The position numbers were made by a program, and so were the translations under genes. This document shows, piece by piece, positions 1 through 9,221 of a stretch of DNA of 64,000 nucleotides (the first letter of the stretch is position 1; each line of letters starts with the position of its first letter). The DNA comes from Pseudomonas sp. ACM7 (GTDB lineage Bacteria > Pseudomonadota > Gammaproteobacteria > Pseudomonadales > Pseudomonadaceae): assembly GCF_004136015.1 (NCBI RefSeq), contig NZ_CP024866.1, positions 3,239,650-3,303,649 on the forward strand, in the 5' to 3' direction. The notes beneath the pieces were generated by a model that did not search any database, was not told the DNA's origin, and worked only from the letters and a program-made list of their open reading frames with translations.

Positions 1-77
1 CTTGCGCCAACGTCTTGCGGGTTGATCCGGATTTCAAGATTGTCTTTGGAAACATCGATGCCTGCGCAGGAAAACAT
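1..77 (-). CDS. IS110-family transposase (DEDD recombinase), N-terminal fragment cut by the window edge
   Basis: The 25 visible residues begin MFSCAGIDVSKDNLEIRI, which is the first conserved block of IS110-family recombinases. The Asp of GIDVSK is the first acidic residue of the DEDD RuvC-like active site. A GAGG Shine-Dalgarno lies 9 to 10 nt before the ATG. The enzyme would catalyse site-specific transposition guided by a non-coding RNA of the element. Only the N-terminus is in the window, so integrity cannot be judged. Confidence 0.75.
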   Translation of the reverse strand, partial: MFSCAGIDVSKDNLEIRINPQDVGA

Positions 78-288
78 AACCAAATCCTCTTACACTCAAA
101 GGTGAGAGCACTCTGGCTGGGCACCACGCTTGTACTGTTCGAGGTAGGCTCGTTCAACTGTCCGGGCTCAATAACCAGAGTAGAGAGGTGAATGGCAGCA
201 TGAGCTCCCACACGTGCTTCAGGCACTCCGGGCATTCAGCTTGCCACTCACCGCTCTCATCCTCATCCTAATCCCTGCGCAAGACACA
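78..288 (-). ncRNA. Candidate bridge-RNA region of the IS110 element
   Basis: In IS110-group elements the non-coding stretch 5-prime of the recombinase encodes the bridge RNA that pairs with target and donor DNA. This stretch has the right place and length. Positions 110-116 and 175-181 are exact reverse complements (7 bp, actctgg/ccagagt) and could close a stem around a 58-nt interior. The RNA ends, target loop and donor loop cannot be set by eye; the call rests mainly on family knowledge. Confidence 0.4.
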
Positions 289-372
289 AGCGGGCTTGTT
301 CGCGAAAGCGGTTGAACATTCAACATTGATGTCGACTGCCAGACCGCCTTCGCGAGCAAGCCCGCTCCCACA
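289..372. repeat. REP pair, left arm interrupted by the IS110 element
   Basis: An arm agcgggcttgttcgcgaa at 289-306 faces an opposite arm cgcgagcaagcccgctcccaca at 351-372. The left arm lacks its outer tgtggg, where the insertion sequence joins. It lies downstream of the kinase gene that ends at 388. Confidence 0.75.
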
Positions 373-387
373 GGGGATCTGTGTTCG

Positions 388-1362
388 TCAGAAGAGCTTC
401 AATGGCTCTTCGTTGAGCGCGGCCAACTGTTCACGCAACGCCAACACTTGGTCGCCCCAATACCGCTCCGTACCGAACCACGGAAAACTGTGCGGGAACG
501 CCGGGTCGTCCCAGCGGCGGGCGAGCCAGGCGCTGTAGTGCATCAGGCGCAAGGCGCGCAGCGGTTCGATCAACGCCAGTTCCCGCGGATCGAAGTCGTG
601 GAACTCGCTGTAGCCGTCCATCAATTCCGACAACTGACCCAGACATTCCTGACGATCACCCGCCAGCATCATCCAGATGTCCTGCACCGCCGGGCCCATG
701 CGGCAGTCGTCCAGGTCGACGATGTGGAACATCTCGTCGCGGCACATCATGTTGCCGGGATGGCAGTCGCCGTGCATGCGGATGTTCTTGTGCGGCGTAA
801 CGTTGTAGACCTCTTCCACACGCTTGAGCAGGTCGCGGGCCACGGACTCGTAGGCCGGCAGCAGGCTTTTGGGTACGAAATTGCCTTCGAGCAATGTCGT
901 CAGCGAGTCATGACCGAAGTTCTTCACGCCCAGCGCTTCACGGTGTTCGAACGGTTTTGTAGTGCCGACGGCGTGCAGGCGACCGAGCAGTTGCCCCAGG
1001 CGATACAGCTGATCGAGATTGCCCGGCTCCGGCGCACGGCCGCCACGGCGGGGGAACAGGGTGAAGCGGAAACCGTTGTGTTCGTGCAGGCTGGCACCGT
1101 TGTGAATCATCGGCGCGACCACCGGCACGTCGCACTCGGCGAGTTCGAAGGTGAATTGGTGCTCTTCGAGAATTGCTTCGTTGGTCCAGCGCTGCGGACG
1201 GTAGAACTTGGCGATCAGCGGTTCGGAGTCTTCGATACCGACCTGATAGACACGGTTCTCGTAGCTGTTGAGCGCCAGAATGCGCGCGTCGCTGAGAAAG
1301 CCGATGCTTTCGACGGCATCGAGCACGAGGTCTGGGGTGAGGGTTGCAAACGGGTGGGCCAT
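388..1362 (-). CDS. srkA: Stress response kinase A (SrkA/RdoA/YihE family serine/threonine kinase)
   Basis: A 324-residue kinase of the APH/choline-kinase fold, close to the usual length of the family. MHGDCHPGNMMCRD carries the catalytic Asp and Asn of the phosphotransfer loop, and HIVDLDDCRMGP carries the metal-binding Asp. SrkA protects cells from programmed death after envelope and oxidative stress in enterobacteria; its substrates are poorly known. The start at 1362 (MAHPFATLTPD) is chosen because CAGGAG lies 6 nt upstream; the frame stays open for 43 codons upstream but that part runs into a REP and has no such site. No partner gene is evident; REP pairs flank the gene on both sides. 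Confidence 0.9.
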   Translation of the reverse strand: MAHPFATLTPDLVLDAVESIGFLSDARILALNSYENRVYQVGIEDSEPLIAKFYRPQRWTNEAILEEHQFTFELAECDVPVVAPMIHNGASLHEHNGFRFTLFPRRGGRAPEPGNLDQLYRLGQLLGRLHAVGTTKPFEHREALGVKNFGHDSLTTLLEGNFVPKSLLPAYESVARDLLKRVEEVYNVTPHKNIRMHGDCHPGNMMCRDEMFHIVDLDDCRMGPAVQDIWMMLAGDRQECLGQLSELMDGYSEFHDFDPRELALIEPLRALRLMHYSAWLARRWDDPAFPHSFPWFGTERYWGDQVLALREQLAALNEEPLKLF

Positions 1363-1468
1363 GCTGACTCCTGCGCGCGGCAGGCTGCCGCGTCCGGCCA
1401 AGCATGGTAGCGCAGACGGGGCTTCTTTAGGGGGTGGGCTTGAGGTAAGTGTTGTCTGGGCTGACGCA

Positions 1469-1550
1469 TTCGCGAGCAAGCCCGCTCCCACATTTAACCG
1501 AGTTCTCCCAGAAGAATACGGTCGAATGTGGGAGCGGGCTTGCTCGCGAA
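1469..1550. repeat. REP pair (convergent palindromic arms)
   Basis: Positions 1469-1492 and 1527-1550 are perfect 24-bp inverted copies (ttcgcgagcaagcccgctcc... and its complement) separated by 34 nt. It lies between the start of the kinase and the end of phoX, two minus-strand genes. This is the reference form of the Pseudomonas REP against which the other copies here were compared. Confidence 0.9.
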
Positions 1551-1559
1551 GAGGCCCGA

Positions 1560-3461
1560 TCAGGCGCCGACGACCCCGCCATCTTCACGGGAAATTGCCA
1601 TCACCGAAGACCGCGGTTTGCCATTCGGCAGATGCTCAGGGAACGTCGACCCGCCGTTCTCCCCCGGATGCTGAATCCCGACAAACAAGGTCTTCTGATC
1701 CGGCGAGAAGCTGATCCCCGTCACCTCGCAGCCCACTGGCCCGACCATGAAACGACGAATCTCCCCGGTTACCGGGTCGGCACACAGCATCTGATTGTTG
1801 CCCATGCCCGCGAAATCACCGGCATTGCTCGAATCGCCATCGGTGAGAATCCACAACCGCCCAGCCTTGTCGAAACCCAAGCCGTCCGGGCTGTTGAACA
1901 TGTTTTGCGGTGTGATGTTCGACGAACCGCCCTTCGGCGTGCCCGCGTGGACGCCCGGATTGCCGGCGACCACGAACAGGTCCCAGGCAAAGCTTTTCGA
2001 GCCGTGATCGTCCCGGTCAGTGCGCCAGCGCAGAATCTGCCCGTAGACGTTTTTCTCGCGCGGGTTCGGTCCGCCCACCGGCTGGCCATCCTCGCCACGC
2101 TTGGCGTTGTTGGTCAGCGTGCAATAGACCTGGCCATCCTTGGGGCTGACGACGATCCATTCCGGGCGGTCCATGCGCGTGGCCTTCACCACACTTGCGG
2201 CGAGGCGGGCGTGAATCAACACTTCGGCCTGATCGGCGAAACCGCTGCTGGCGTCGATGCCGTTTTTACCGTGGGTCAGTTCGATCCATTCGCCTTGGCC
2301 TTTCGGATGATCGGCATTGCCGTCGCCCGCGTCGAAGCGCGCCACGTACAAGGTGCCGTGGTCCAGCAGGTCGCGGTTGGCCTTGGGGTTCTTGTGGTTG
2401 ATCTTGTCGCGACTGACGAATTTGTAGATGAACTCGCCGCGCTCATCATCGCCCATGTACACCACGGCGTGACCATCACTGGTTTCGGCCAGGGCGGCGT
2501 TTTCATGTTTGAAGCGGCCCAACGCGGTGCGTTTGACTGGCGTCGATTGCGGGTCGAACGGGTCGATTTCCACGACCCAACCGTGACGGTTGAGCTCGTT
2601 GGGGTTTTTCGCCAGGTCGAAGCGCTCGTCGTGTGGGTGCCAGTTGATCTCTTTGCTGGCCGCCACTGCGCCGTAGCGTTTCTGCGCGGCGTCGAATTTT
2701 TGCTCGGCATTGCTGCTGCCGAAGCAGTCAGTGAAGTTTTCTTCGCAGGTCAGATACGTGCCCCACGGCGTCTTGCCGTTGGCGCAGTTCTGGAAGGTGC
2801 CAAGGACGTTCTTGCCGTGAGGGTCGGCACTGGTTTTCAGCAGCGCGTGGCCGGCGGCCGGACCGCTCAGGTTGATCGGCGCGTTGCCGTGAATGCGCCG
2901 GTTGTAGCGCGAGCCCTGGACGAAATCCCACTGGCCGTTCTTGCGCTGCACTTCGATCACCGACACGCCTTCACAGGCCAATGCCTTGCGCACGTCAGCA
3001 GCCGATTGCGGCATGCCGCCGTGGGCGTAGAGGTAGCGATAGTTGGTGTATTCGTTGTTGATCGCCATCAGCGCCCGGTTGTGGTCACCGGGGAATTCGA
3101 ACAGGCTCATGCCGTCGTTGTTGTCGCCGAACTGGGCTTCCTGATGTTCAGCTGTGCCGTTACCGCTCGGGTCGAATGCCGGGCCGTTCTTCTGCAGGGG
3201 TTGGCCCCAACTGATCAATACCGAAGATTTATAGCCTGGCGGTAGAGTAATGGCGTCGCTGGTGGCGGCGGGAATACTGTCAAAACCCAACAGGTTGCTG
3301 GAGCCGGCGTTGACGCTGGCGGCCAGCACGCTGCGGCTCAGCAGGTTGCCGCCCATGAACATCGCTGCACCGCAAAGGGCGCCGGCGCTGATGAAGCCAC
3401 GACGGCTGAGGCCGACCATGTTCTCGAGGTCGGTGGATTGGTTGTCTTCTAATAGGCTCAC
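1560..3461 (-). CDS. phoX: PhoX-family alkaline phosphatase (DUF839), Tat-exported
   Basis: A 633-residue protein with SRRGFISAGALCGAAMFMGG near residue 19, a twin-arginine signal. The body matches the PhoX family: YLTCEENFTDCFG, NRHGWVVEIDP, GRFKHENAA, YMGDDERGEFIYKFVS, and the C-terminal FVGIQHPGE block. PhoX enzymes are calcium and iron dependent monomeric phosphatases that release phosphate from organic esters in the periplasm. The start is a GTG at 3461 with AGGGAG six nt upstream; in-frame codons further upstream have no good site. It lies 58 bp after modE in the same direction. A Pho box is expected for the family, but none of good quality was seen in the short gap. Confidence 0.88.
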   Translation of the reverse strand: MSLLEDNQSTDLENMVGLSRRGFISAGALCGAAMFMGGNLLSRSVLAASVNAGSSNLLGFDSIPAATSDAITLPPGYKSSVLISWGQPLQKNGPAFDPSGNGTAEHQEAQFGDNNDGMSLFEFPGDHNRALMAINNEYTNYRYLYAHGGMPQSAADVRKALACEGVSVIEVQRKNGQWDFVQGSRYNRRIHGNAPINLSGPAAGHALLKTSADPHGKNVLGTFQNCANGKTPWGTYLTCEENFTDCFGSSNAEQKFDAAQKRYGAVAASKEINWHPHDERFDLAKNPNELNRHGWVVEIDPFDPQSTPVKRTALGRFKHENAALAETSDGHAVVYMGDDERGEFIYKFVSRDKINHKNPKANRDLLDHGTLYVARFDAGDGNADHPKGQGEWIELTHGKNGIDASSGFADQAEVLIHARLAASVVKATRMDRPEWIVVSPKDGQVYCTLTNNAKRGEDGQPVGGPNPREKNVYGQILRWRTDRDDHGSKSFAWDLFVVAGNPGVHAGTPKGGSSNITPQNMFNSPDGLGFDKAGRLWILTDGDSSNAGDFAGMGNNQMLCADPVTGEIRRFMVGPVGCEVTGISFSPDQKTLFVGIQHPGENGGSTFPEHLPNGKPRSSVMAISREDGGVVGA

Positions 3462-3519
3462 ATCAGGCTCCCTGCGGGTTTTTGCAGTCACCTTAATGAG
3501 CGTTAATGACACTTGTGTT

Positions 3520-4284
3520 TCAAAGCGGTGTACCGAGTAAAACGTTGGATGGCGCGAACTGCACCAGCACCGGTTTGTCCGTCGTCAAACCGAGGGTTCT
3601 CAAGTGCAGCGGTTCGGCCAGCGCGCAGAGTGTCTGGCCGTTGGGCAGGCCGATTCGAACTTCACTGGGACCGTCCTCGGCGTCGAGAATTTCCTCGATG
3701 ATGCCCTTCAGGCAATTATTGCCGGGTGTTGCCACTTGATCGATGCCCAGCAACTCCAGCCAACCGGCCTTGATCAGTGCGACCACTTCGGTGCCGATTT
3801 CGAGTTCCAGACGCAGGGTGCTGTCGTGAGTGATCTGCGCATCGATGCTCAAGCCTTCGGCCAGCTCGAGACGAATTCGGTCGTTGTGCCCTTGGGTATC
3901 AATCGCCACAACCTTGCCATGCAGTTGATTGCGCGCGCTGGTTCTGAGCATCAGTCGGCCGAGCAGGTCGAGATCGCTGGCATCTTCGGCGGCTTCCAGC
4001 ACCTGAGCCTGCAAGGCTTGCAGCTTTTGATACAGGCGCAATACGCGCTCGCCTTCTCTGGAGAGTTTGGCACCGCCGCCGCCCTTGCCGCCGACACTGC
4101 GCTCCACCAACGGTTTTTGCGCGAGGTTGTTCAGCTCATCGATGGCGTCCCAGGCTGCTTTGTAACTCAGCCCCGCGCTTTTCGCGGCGCGGGTAATCGA
4201 GCCTTGTTCGGCGATGTGTTGCAGCAACGCGATGCGCTGCGGACGACGGACAATGTGATGGGACAACAACGTAGGCAAGGACAT
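3520..4284 (-). CDS. modE: ModE-type molybdate-responsive transcriptional regulator
   Basis: A 254-residue protein. The N-terminal winged HTH (RIALLQHIAEQGSITRAAKSAGLSYKAAWDAID) has the classic ModE recognition helix, followed by the glycine-rich VGGKGGGGAKL wing. Two TOBE/Mop-type molybdate-binding domains follow (about 118-185 and 188-254; LSARNQLHG appears as LRTSARNQLHGKVVAI). ModE dimers bind molybdate and control molybdate uptake and molybdoenzyme genes. No modABC genes are adjacent; the next gene downstream is phoX. The Shine-Dalgarno before the ATG at 4284 is weak. Confidence 0.9.
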   Translation of the reverse strand: MSLPTLLSHHIVRRPQRIALLQHIAEQGSITRAAKSAGLSYKAAWDAIDELNNLAQKPLVERSVGGKGGGGAKLSREGERVLRLYQKLQALQAQVLEAAEDASDLDLLGRLMLRTSARNQLHGKVVAIDTQGHNDRIRLELAEGLSIDAQITHDSTLRLELEIGTEVVALIKAGWLELLGIDQVATPGNNCLKGIIEEILDAEDGPSEVRIGLPNGQTLCALAEPLHLRTLGLTTDKPVLVQFAPSNVLLGTPL

Positions 4285-4367
4285 GGCAAGACGCTTTGGG
4301 CTGTGGCGATGGGAAAGACGTTGGCGGCTTGGGGCTCGGGAGTCAAGTCAGGTGTAACACTGTCCAC

Positions 4368-4472
4368 TGTGGGAGCGGGCTTGCTCGCGAAGGTGCCAGT
4401 TCAGTCGACACCTCTGTTGAATGTCAGTCCGTCTTCGTCGGAACGCCGCCCGGAGCAAGCCCGCTCCCACAG
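4368..4472. repeat. REP pair with one truncated arm
   Basis: A full arm (tgtgggagcgggcttgctcgcga, 4368-4390) faces a shorter opposite arm (gagcaagcccgctcccaca, 4453-4471) that lacks the cgc at its inner end. It lies between comF and modE, both on the minus strand. Confidence 0.85.
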
Positions 4473-4488
4473 GTTTTGTTCCCTGGGG

Positions 4489-5229
4489 TTAAACCGCATC
4501 GCCGGGCTTGGGTGTGCGAGCCAGACAATAGACGTCCACCCGCGCGGCGCCGGCGTCCATCAACAGACGAGCCAAGGCTTGCGCCGTGGCGCCGGTGGTC
4601 AACACATCGTCCACCAATGCTAAATGACGACCCTTGATGCACGCATCGGGCGTCAGGGCGAAGGCGTTGCGCAGGTTCTTTTTGCGGGCCTCGGCATTCA
4701 GGTCCTGTTGGGCGCTGGTGTCCTGAATCCTCAGTAACAGCGTTTCATCGCACGGAATGTCGAGGCTGGTGCTGAGCCAGCGGGCGAGCATCGCGGCCTG
4801 GTTGAAACCCCGTTTACGCAGTCGTTTGGAGGCCAGCGGAACCGGGATGAGCGCGTCGGGTCGATTCAGGTCTTCATCGAAGCGATGTTGCAGAAACTGA
4901 GCGAGAAGTTCGGCGAGCAGGCGACCAAACGGCCACTTCGCAGAGTGTTTGAAGCGTGTGATCAACGTGTCCACCGGAAAGCTGTAAGTCCAAGGCGTAG
5001 CGACCCGTTCAAAGGCTGGCGGTTGTTTCAGGCATTGGCCGCAGGTCAGGCCAGCGGTGGGCAACGGCAGGGCGCAGGTTTGGCATTGATCGCCAAGCCA
5101 GGGCAACTCTGTTTCACAGGCCATGCAGATGGGTGTGCATTCATCGGCGGGTTCTGAACAGAGCAAACAGAATTGGTCGTTTTTTAACCAGATGTAAACC
5201 GGTCCTTCGTATCGTGGTTGACAGCGCAT
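4489..5229 (-). CDS. comF: ComF-family phosphoribosyltransferase-like protein
   Basis: A 246-residue protein with an N-terminal zinc-ribbon-like set of cysteines (CLLCSEPADECTPICMAC, then CQTCALPLPTAGLTCGQC) and a C-terminal type I phosphoribosyltransferase fold whose PRPP loop is LALVDDVLTTGATAQ. ALIPVPLASKRLRKRGFNQA is the conserved ComF block. Homologues (ComF, GntX) contribute to DNA uptake or use of DNA as nutrient. AAGGA precedes the ATG. It is divergent from bioB with 92 bp between the starts, the same neighbourhood seen in other pseudomonads. Confidence 0.9.
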   Translation of the reverse strand: MRCQPRYEGPVYIWLKNDQFCLLCSEPADECTPICMACETELPWLGDQCQTCALPLPTAGLTCGQCLKQPPAFERVATPWTYSFPVDTLITRFKHSAKWPFGRLLAELLAQFLQHRFDEDLNRPDALIPVPLASKRLRKRGFNQAAMLARWLSTSLDIPCDETLLLRIQDTSAQQDLNAEARKKNLRNAFALTPDACIKGRHLALVDDVLTTGATAQALARLLMDAGAARVDVYCLARTPKPGDAV

Positions 5230-5321
5230 GAGTCTTCCTTAAATATGCCGAACATCCGTGTCGCGTCTGTGGGTATTCCATTCCCCAGTCGCTTGCCAAG
5301 CATAAAACAAAGGAAACGCCC

Positions 5322-6377
5322 ATGAGCGCCAGCACCACTGCAACCCTGCGTCATGACTGGTCTTTGGCCGAAGTCAAAGCACTCTTCGTTCAGCCATTCA
5401 ATGACCTGTTGTTCCAGGCGCAGACGGTGCACCGCGCGCATTTCGACGCCAATCGGGTCCAGGTGTCGACGCTGCTGTCGATCAAAACCGGTGCCTGCCC
5501 GGAAGATTGCAAATATTGTCCGCAGTCCGGTCACTACAACACCGGCCTGGAAAAAGAAAAACTGATGGAAGTGCAGAAGGTCCTCGAAGAGGCCGCTCGC
5601 GCCAAGGCCATCGGTTCGACCCGTTTCTGCATGGGTGCGGCGTGGAAACATCCGTCGGCCAAAGACATGCCTTACGTGCTGGAAATGGTCAAAGGCGTGA
5701 AAGCCATGGGCCTGGAAACCTGCATGACCCTCGGTCGCCTTGATCAGGACCAGACCGTCGCTCTGGCTGACGCCGGCCTCGACTACTACAACCACAACCT
5801 GGATACCTCGCCTGAGTTCTACGGCAGCATCATCACCACCCGCACTTACAGCGAGCGCCTGCAAACGCTGGCCTACGTGCGTGAGTCCGGGATGAAGATC
5901 TGCTCCGGCGGCATTCTCGGCATGGGCGAGTCCCTCGACGATCGCGCCAATCTGCTGATCCAGCTGGCCAACCTGCCGGAGCACCCGGAGTCGGTGCCGA
6001 TCAACATGCTGGTGAAAGTCGCCGGAACGCCGCTGGAAAATGCCGACGATATCGACCCGTTCGACTTCATCCGCATGCTGGCTGTCGCACGTATCCTGAT
6101 GCCGCAATCCCACGTGCGCCTGTCCGCCGGCCGCGAAGCGATGAACGAGCAGATGCAGGCCCTGGCGTTCTTTGCCGGCGCGAACTCGATTTTCTACGGC
6201 GATAAGCTGCTGACCACCGCCAACCCGCAGGCCGACAAGGACATGCAACTGTTCGGGCGCTTAGGCATCCTGCCGGAAGCGCGTGAAGAGCACGCGGACG
6301 AAGTCCACCAGGCAGCGATCGAACAAGCGCTGGTTGAGCAGAAGAGCAGCGAGCAGTTCTATAACGCTGCTGTTTAA
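5322..6377 (+). CDS. bioB: Biotin synthase
   Basis: A 351-residue radical-SAM enzyme that inserts sulfur into dethiobiotin, the last step of biotin synthesis. The [11 protein letters not shown] motif gives C59, C63 and C66 for the [4Fe-4S] cluster that binds SAM. Family signatures [13 protein letters not shown] and [10 protein letters not shown] are present. AAAGGAAA precedes the ATG. It is first in the bioBFHCD cluster, separated from bioF by 136 bp that hold a long perfect hairpin. Confidence 0.97.
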   Translation: MSASTTATLRHDWSLAEVKALFVQPFNDLLFQAQTVHRAHFDANRVQVSTLLSIKTGACPEDCKYCPQSGHYNTGLEKEKLMEVQKVLEEAARAKAIGSTRFCMGAAWKHPSAKDMPYVLEMVKGVKAMGLETCMTLGRLDQDQTVALADAGLDYYNHNLDTSPEFYGSIITTRTYSERLQTLAYVRESGMKICSGGILGMGESLDDRANLLIQLANLPEHPESVPINMLVKVAGTPLENADDIDPFDFIRMLAVARILMPQSHVRLSAGREAMNEQMQALAFFAGANSIFYGDKLLTTANPQADKDMQLFGRLGILPEAREEHADEVHQAAIEQALVEQKSSEQFYNAAV

Positions 6378-6393
6378 TCGCCCTATCGATTCC

Positions 6394-6479
6394 CTGTAGG
6401 AGCTGCCGCAGGCTGCGATCTTTTGATCTTGTTTTTAAGGGCAAAATCAAAAGATCGCAGCCTGCGGCAGCTCCTACAG
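6394..6479. repeat. Long perfect inverted repeat between bioB and bioF
   Basis: Positions 6394-6427 and 6446-6479 are exact 34-bp reverse complements (arm begins ctgtaggagctgccgcaggc) with an 18-nt loop. This is a second dispersed palindrome family of fluorescent pseudomonads, distinct from the REP type. As RNA it would form a very stable stem inside the bio transcript. Confidence 0.85.
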
Positions 6480-6513
6480 AGGCTCGTGCCAATTTCCCAC
6501 TCCCGAGGCCTGC

Positions 6514-7692
6514 ATGTCTTTCGATCTCGCCGCACGCCTTGCTGCCCGTCGTGCCGAAAATCTCTACCGCCAACGCCCATTGCTCGAAAGCCCCCAAGGC
6601 CCGGAAGTGGTGGTCGATGGTCAGCCGTTGCTGGCGTTCTGTAACAACGACTACCTGGGCCTGGCCAATCACCCGCAAGTGATCGAGGCCTGGCGCGCCG
6701 GTGCGGCCCGTTGGGGCGTCGGCGGCGGGGCGTCGCATTTGGTCATTGGGCACAGCAGCCCGCATCATGCGCTGGAAGAGGCCCTGGCCGATTTCACCGG
6801 TCGCCCGCGCGCGCTGTTGTTCACCACCGGTTACATGGCCAACCTCGGCGCAGTCACCGCGCTGGTCGGGCAGGGCGATACGGTGCTGGAAGACCGGCTC
6901 AATCACGCGTCCCTGCTGGATGCAGGTCTGTTGTCCGGTGCGCGCTTCAATCGCTATCTGCACAACGACGCGGCGAGTCTGGCCAAGCGTCTTGAGAAGG
7001 CGACCGGCAATACCCTGGTGGTCACCGACGGTGTGTTCAGCATGGACGGCGATATCGCCGACCTGCCAGCGTTGGCTCGGGAAGCCAAGGCCAAAGGTGC
7101 ATGGTTGATGGTCGATGACGCTCACGGCTTTGGCCCGCTGGGCGCCAATGGCGGCGGGATCGTCGAGCATTTCGGTCTGAGTCAGGAAGATGTGCCGGTT
7201 TTGGTCGGCACTCTCGGCAAGGCATTCGGTACGGCCGGGGCTTTTGTCGCCGGCAGCGAGGAGCTGATCGAGAGCCTGATCCAGTTCGCCCGTCCCTACA
7301 TTTACACCACCAGCCAGCCGCCGGCGCTGGCCTGCGCGACGCTGAAAAGCCTGGAGTTGCTGCGCAGCGAACATTGGCGACGTGAGCATCTGAAAACGCT
7401 GATCCGCCAGTTCCGCCACGGTGCCGAACAGATCGGCCTGGAGTTGATGGACAGCTTCACGCCGATCCAGCCGATCATGATCGGCGATGCCGGGCGTGCG
7501 GTTCGACTGTCGCAGATGCTGCGTGAGCGCGGTCTGATGGTCACTGCGATCCGTCCACCGACCGTGCCCGCCGGCAGCGCCCGACTGCGTGTGACCCTGA
7601 CTGCCGCGCACAGCGAGGCGCAGGTACAGCTATTGTTAAATGGACTGGCCGATTGTTTTCAACAACTGGGACCGGAGCCAAGCCATGCGTGA
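6514..7692 (+). CDS. bioF: 8-amino-7-oxononanoate synthase
   Basis: A 392-residue PLP enzyme of the alpha-oxoamine synthase family. It condenses alanine with pimeloyl thioester to 8-amino-7-oxononanoate. The PLP lysine is K236 in [11 protein letters not shown], and [10 protein letters not shown] and [10 protein letters not shown] are conserved blocks. It overlaps bioH by 8 bp, so the two are probably translationally coupled. Confidence 0.97.
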   Translation: MSFDLAARLAARRAENLYRQRPLLESPQGPEVVVDGQPLLAFCNNDYLGLANHPQVIEAWRAGAARWGVGGGASHLVIGHSSPHHALEEALADFTGRPRALLFTTGYMANLGAVTALVGQGDTVLEDRLNHASLLDAGLLSGARFNRYLHNDAASLAKRLEKATGNTLVVTDGVFSMDGDIADLPALAREAKAKGAWLMVDDAHGFGPLGANGGGIVEHFGLSQEDVPVLVGTLGKAFGTAGAFVAGSEELIESLIQFARPYIYTTSQPPALACATLKSLELLRSEHWRREHLKTLIRQFRHGAEQIGLELMDSFTPIQPIMIGDAGRAVRLSQMLRERGLMVTAIRPPTVPAGSARLRVTLTAAHSEAQVQLLLNGLADCFQQLGPEPSHA

Positions 7693-8416
7693 TCGTCTGA
7701 TTCTGCTGCCCGGCTGGGGCCTCGGAATTTCTCCGCTGGAGCCCTTGGCGGCGGCGTTACAAGGACTGGATGAACACTTGCGGGTCGAGATCGAGCCGTT
7801 GCCGGAACTGGAATCGAGCGATCTTGAAGAGTGGCTTGATGAGCTGGACTCGACGTTGCCTCAGGACGCCTGGCTCGGCGGCTGGTCGCTCGGCGGCATG
7901 CTCGCTTCAGAGTTGGCGGCCCGGCGCGGCGATCGCTGCTGCGGTTTGCTGACGCTGGCGAGCAATCCTTCTTTTGTCGCCCATGAGCAATGGCCAAGCG
8001 CGATGCCTGCCGAAACCTTCGATGCGTTTCTGGCCGGCTGCAAGGCTGATCCGCGCATGACGTTGAAACGTTTCTCGCTGCTCTGCGCTCAGGGTGCCGA
8101 AGACCCGCGCGGGTTGTCTCGGCTGTTGCTCGGTGGCGCGCCACACACTTCGGCAGAGGTGCTGATGAGCGGCCTGGAGTTGCTCGCACAACTGGATACC
8201 CGCCAGGCTTTGCAGGCGTTCCGCGGTCCGCAATTGCACTTGTTCGCCGGCCTCGATGGACTGGTTCCAGCCGAAGCGGCGGGCGACCTGCTGACATTGC
8301 TGCCGGATGTTGAAATTGGTCTGATCGAGCAGGCCAGTCACGCGTTTCTTCTGGAAGATCCCCACGGTGTGGCGGGGGCGATTCAGGCCTTTTTGCATGA
8401 GTCCGGTGATGACTGA
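7685..8416 (+). CDS. bioH: Pimeloyl-ACP methyl ester carboxylesterase
   Basis: A 243-residue alpha/beta hydrolase that removes the methyl group from pimeloyl-ACP methyl ester, ending the BioC-primed detour through fatty acid synthesis. The nucleophile elbow GGWSLGG places the serine at residue 68. Asp in [10 protein letters not shown] and His in [13 protein letters not shown] complete the triad. The start at 7685 ([12 protein letters not shown]) matches the family N-terminus; in-frame codons upstream lie inside bioF. Confidence 0.95.
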   Translation: MRDRLILLPGWGLGISPLEPLAAALQGLDEHLRVEIEPLPELESSDLEEWLDELDSTLPQDAWLGGWSLGGMLASELAARRGDRCCGLLTLASNPSFVAHEQWPSAMPAETFDAFLAGCKADPRMTLKRFSLLCAQGAEDPRGLSRLLLGGAPHTSAEVLMSGLELLAQLDTRQALQAFRGPQLHLFAGLDGLVPAEAAGDLLTLLPDVEIGLIEQASHAFLLEDPHGVAGAIQAFLHESGDD

Positions 8417-9221
8417 TTTATCCCTTCCCAACCTGCCCGGCGGTTTGCCCGACAAACGCCAGGTGGCGGCATCCTTTTCCCGTGCGGCGGCAAGCTACGA
8501 CAGCGTGGCCGAATTTCAGCGCGATGTTGGCAGTGAATTGTCGAGTCGTTTGCCGGAGGACTTCGTTCCGGGTGTGTGGCTGGATCTGGGCTGCGGCACC
8601 GGGCATTTCAGCCGTGCATTGGGCGAGCGATTTCCTGCAAGTCACGGACTGGCACTGGACATCGCCGAAGGCATGCTCAATCACGCCCGGCCGTTGGGTG
8701 GTGCAACGCATTTCATCGCGGGCGATGCCGAGCGGTTGCCGTTGCAGGATTCGACCTGCAATCTGATCTTCTCCAGCCTGGCGGTGCAGTGGTGCGCGGA
8801 CTTCGCTTCGGTGCTCAGTGAAGCCAATCGCGTATTAAAACCTGGCGGAATTTTCGCGTTTGCTAGTCTGTGCGTGGGCACACTGTTAGAGCTGCGTGAC
8901 AGCTGGCGTCAGGTGGATGGCATGGTGCACGTCAATCGCTTCCGCGAGTTCGGGGTTTATCAACAGCTTTGCGCGGACAGTGGGTTGAGCGTCGTGAGTC
9001 TGGAAGCCCGACCGCACGTGTTGCATTACCCGGATGTGCGCAGCCTGACCCATGAGCTGAAGGCGCTGGGTGCACACAACCTGAACCCCGGTCGGCCGGG
9101 TGGTTTGACCGGCAGGGCGCGGATCCTCGGATTGATCGAGGCTTATGAGCAGTTTCGTCAGGCCGAAGGATTGCCGGCGACTTATCAAGTGGTCTACGCC
9201 GTTTTGGAGAAACCCTTATGA
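8409..9221 (+). CDS. bioC: Malonyl-ACP O-methyltransferase
   Basis: A 270-residue SAM-dependent methyltransferase that methylates malonyl-ACP to start pimelate synthesis. [16 protein letters not shown] is the SAM-binding motif I, and [16 protein letters not shown] is the typical BioC N-terminus. The start at 8409 overlaps the end of bioH; an alternative ATG at 8397 gives four more residues. It overlaps bioD by 4 bp (ATGA). Confidence 0.95.
   Translation: MTDLSLPNLPGGLPDKRQVAASFSRAAASYDSVAEFQRDVGSELSSRLPEDFVPGVWLDLGCGTGHFSRALGERFPASHGLALDIAEGMLNHARPLGGATHFIAGDAERLPLQDSTCNLIFSSLAVQWCADFASVLSEANRVLKPGGIFAFASLCVGTLLELRDSWRQVDGMVHVNRFREFGVYQQLCADSGLSVVSLEARPHVLHYPDVRSLTHELKALGAHNLNPGRPGGLTGRARILGLIEAYEQFRQAEGLPATYQVVYAVLEKPL

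Larger units (their letters stand above)
1..290 (-). mobile_element. IS110-family insertion sequence, left end, inserted in a REP element
   Basis: The minus strand starts an IS110-type recombinase at 77 and runs off the window edge. About 210 nt of non-coding DNA precede the gene. The outer boundary is placed near 289 because a REP arm (agcgggcttg...) starts there abruptly, without the tgtggg that precedes it in the other copies of this window. Known IS110-group elements of Pseudomonas often target REP sequences, so the junction fits. The exact end and the other half of the element are not visible. Confidence 0.7.

Noticed and set aside
1449..3245. Plus-strand open frame of about 600 codons over phoX
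   Set aside because: Antisense of a clear PhoX gene and begins within a REP.
3462..3519. Pho box before phoX
   Set aside because: GTGTCAT-TAA-CGCTCAT on the minus strand has only five of seven matches in the second half and a 10-bp instead of 11-bp period, too weak to call.
6067..7611. Minus-strand open frame of 514 codons over bioF
   Set aside because: Antisense of bioF with no family resemblance.
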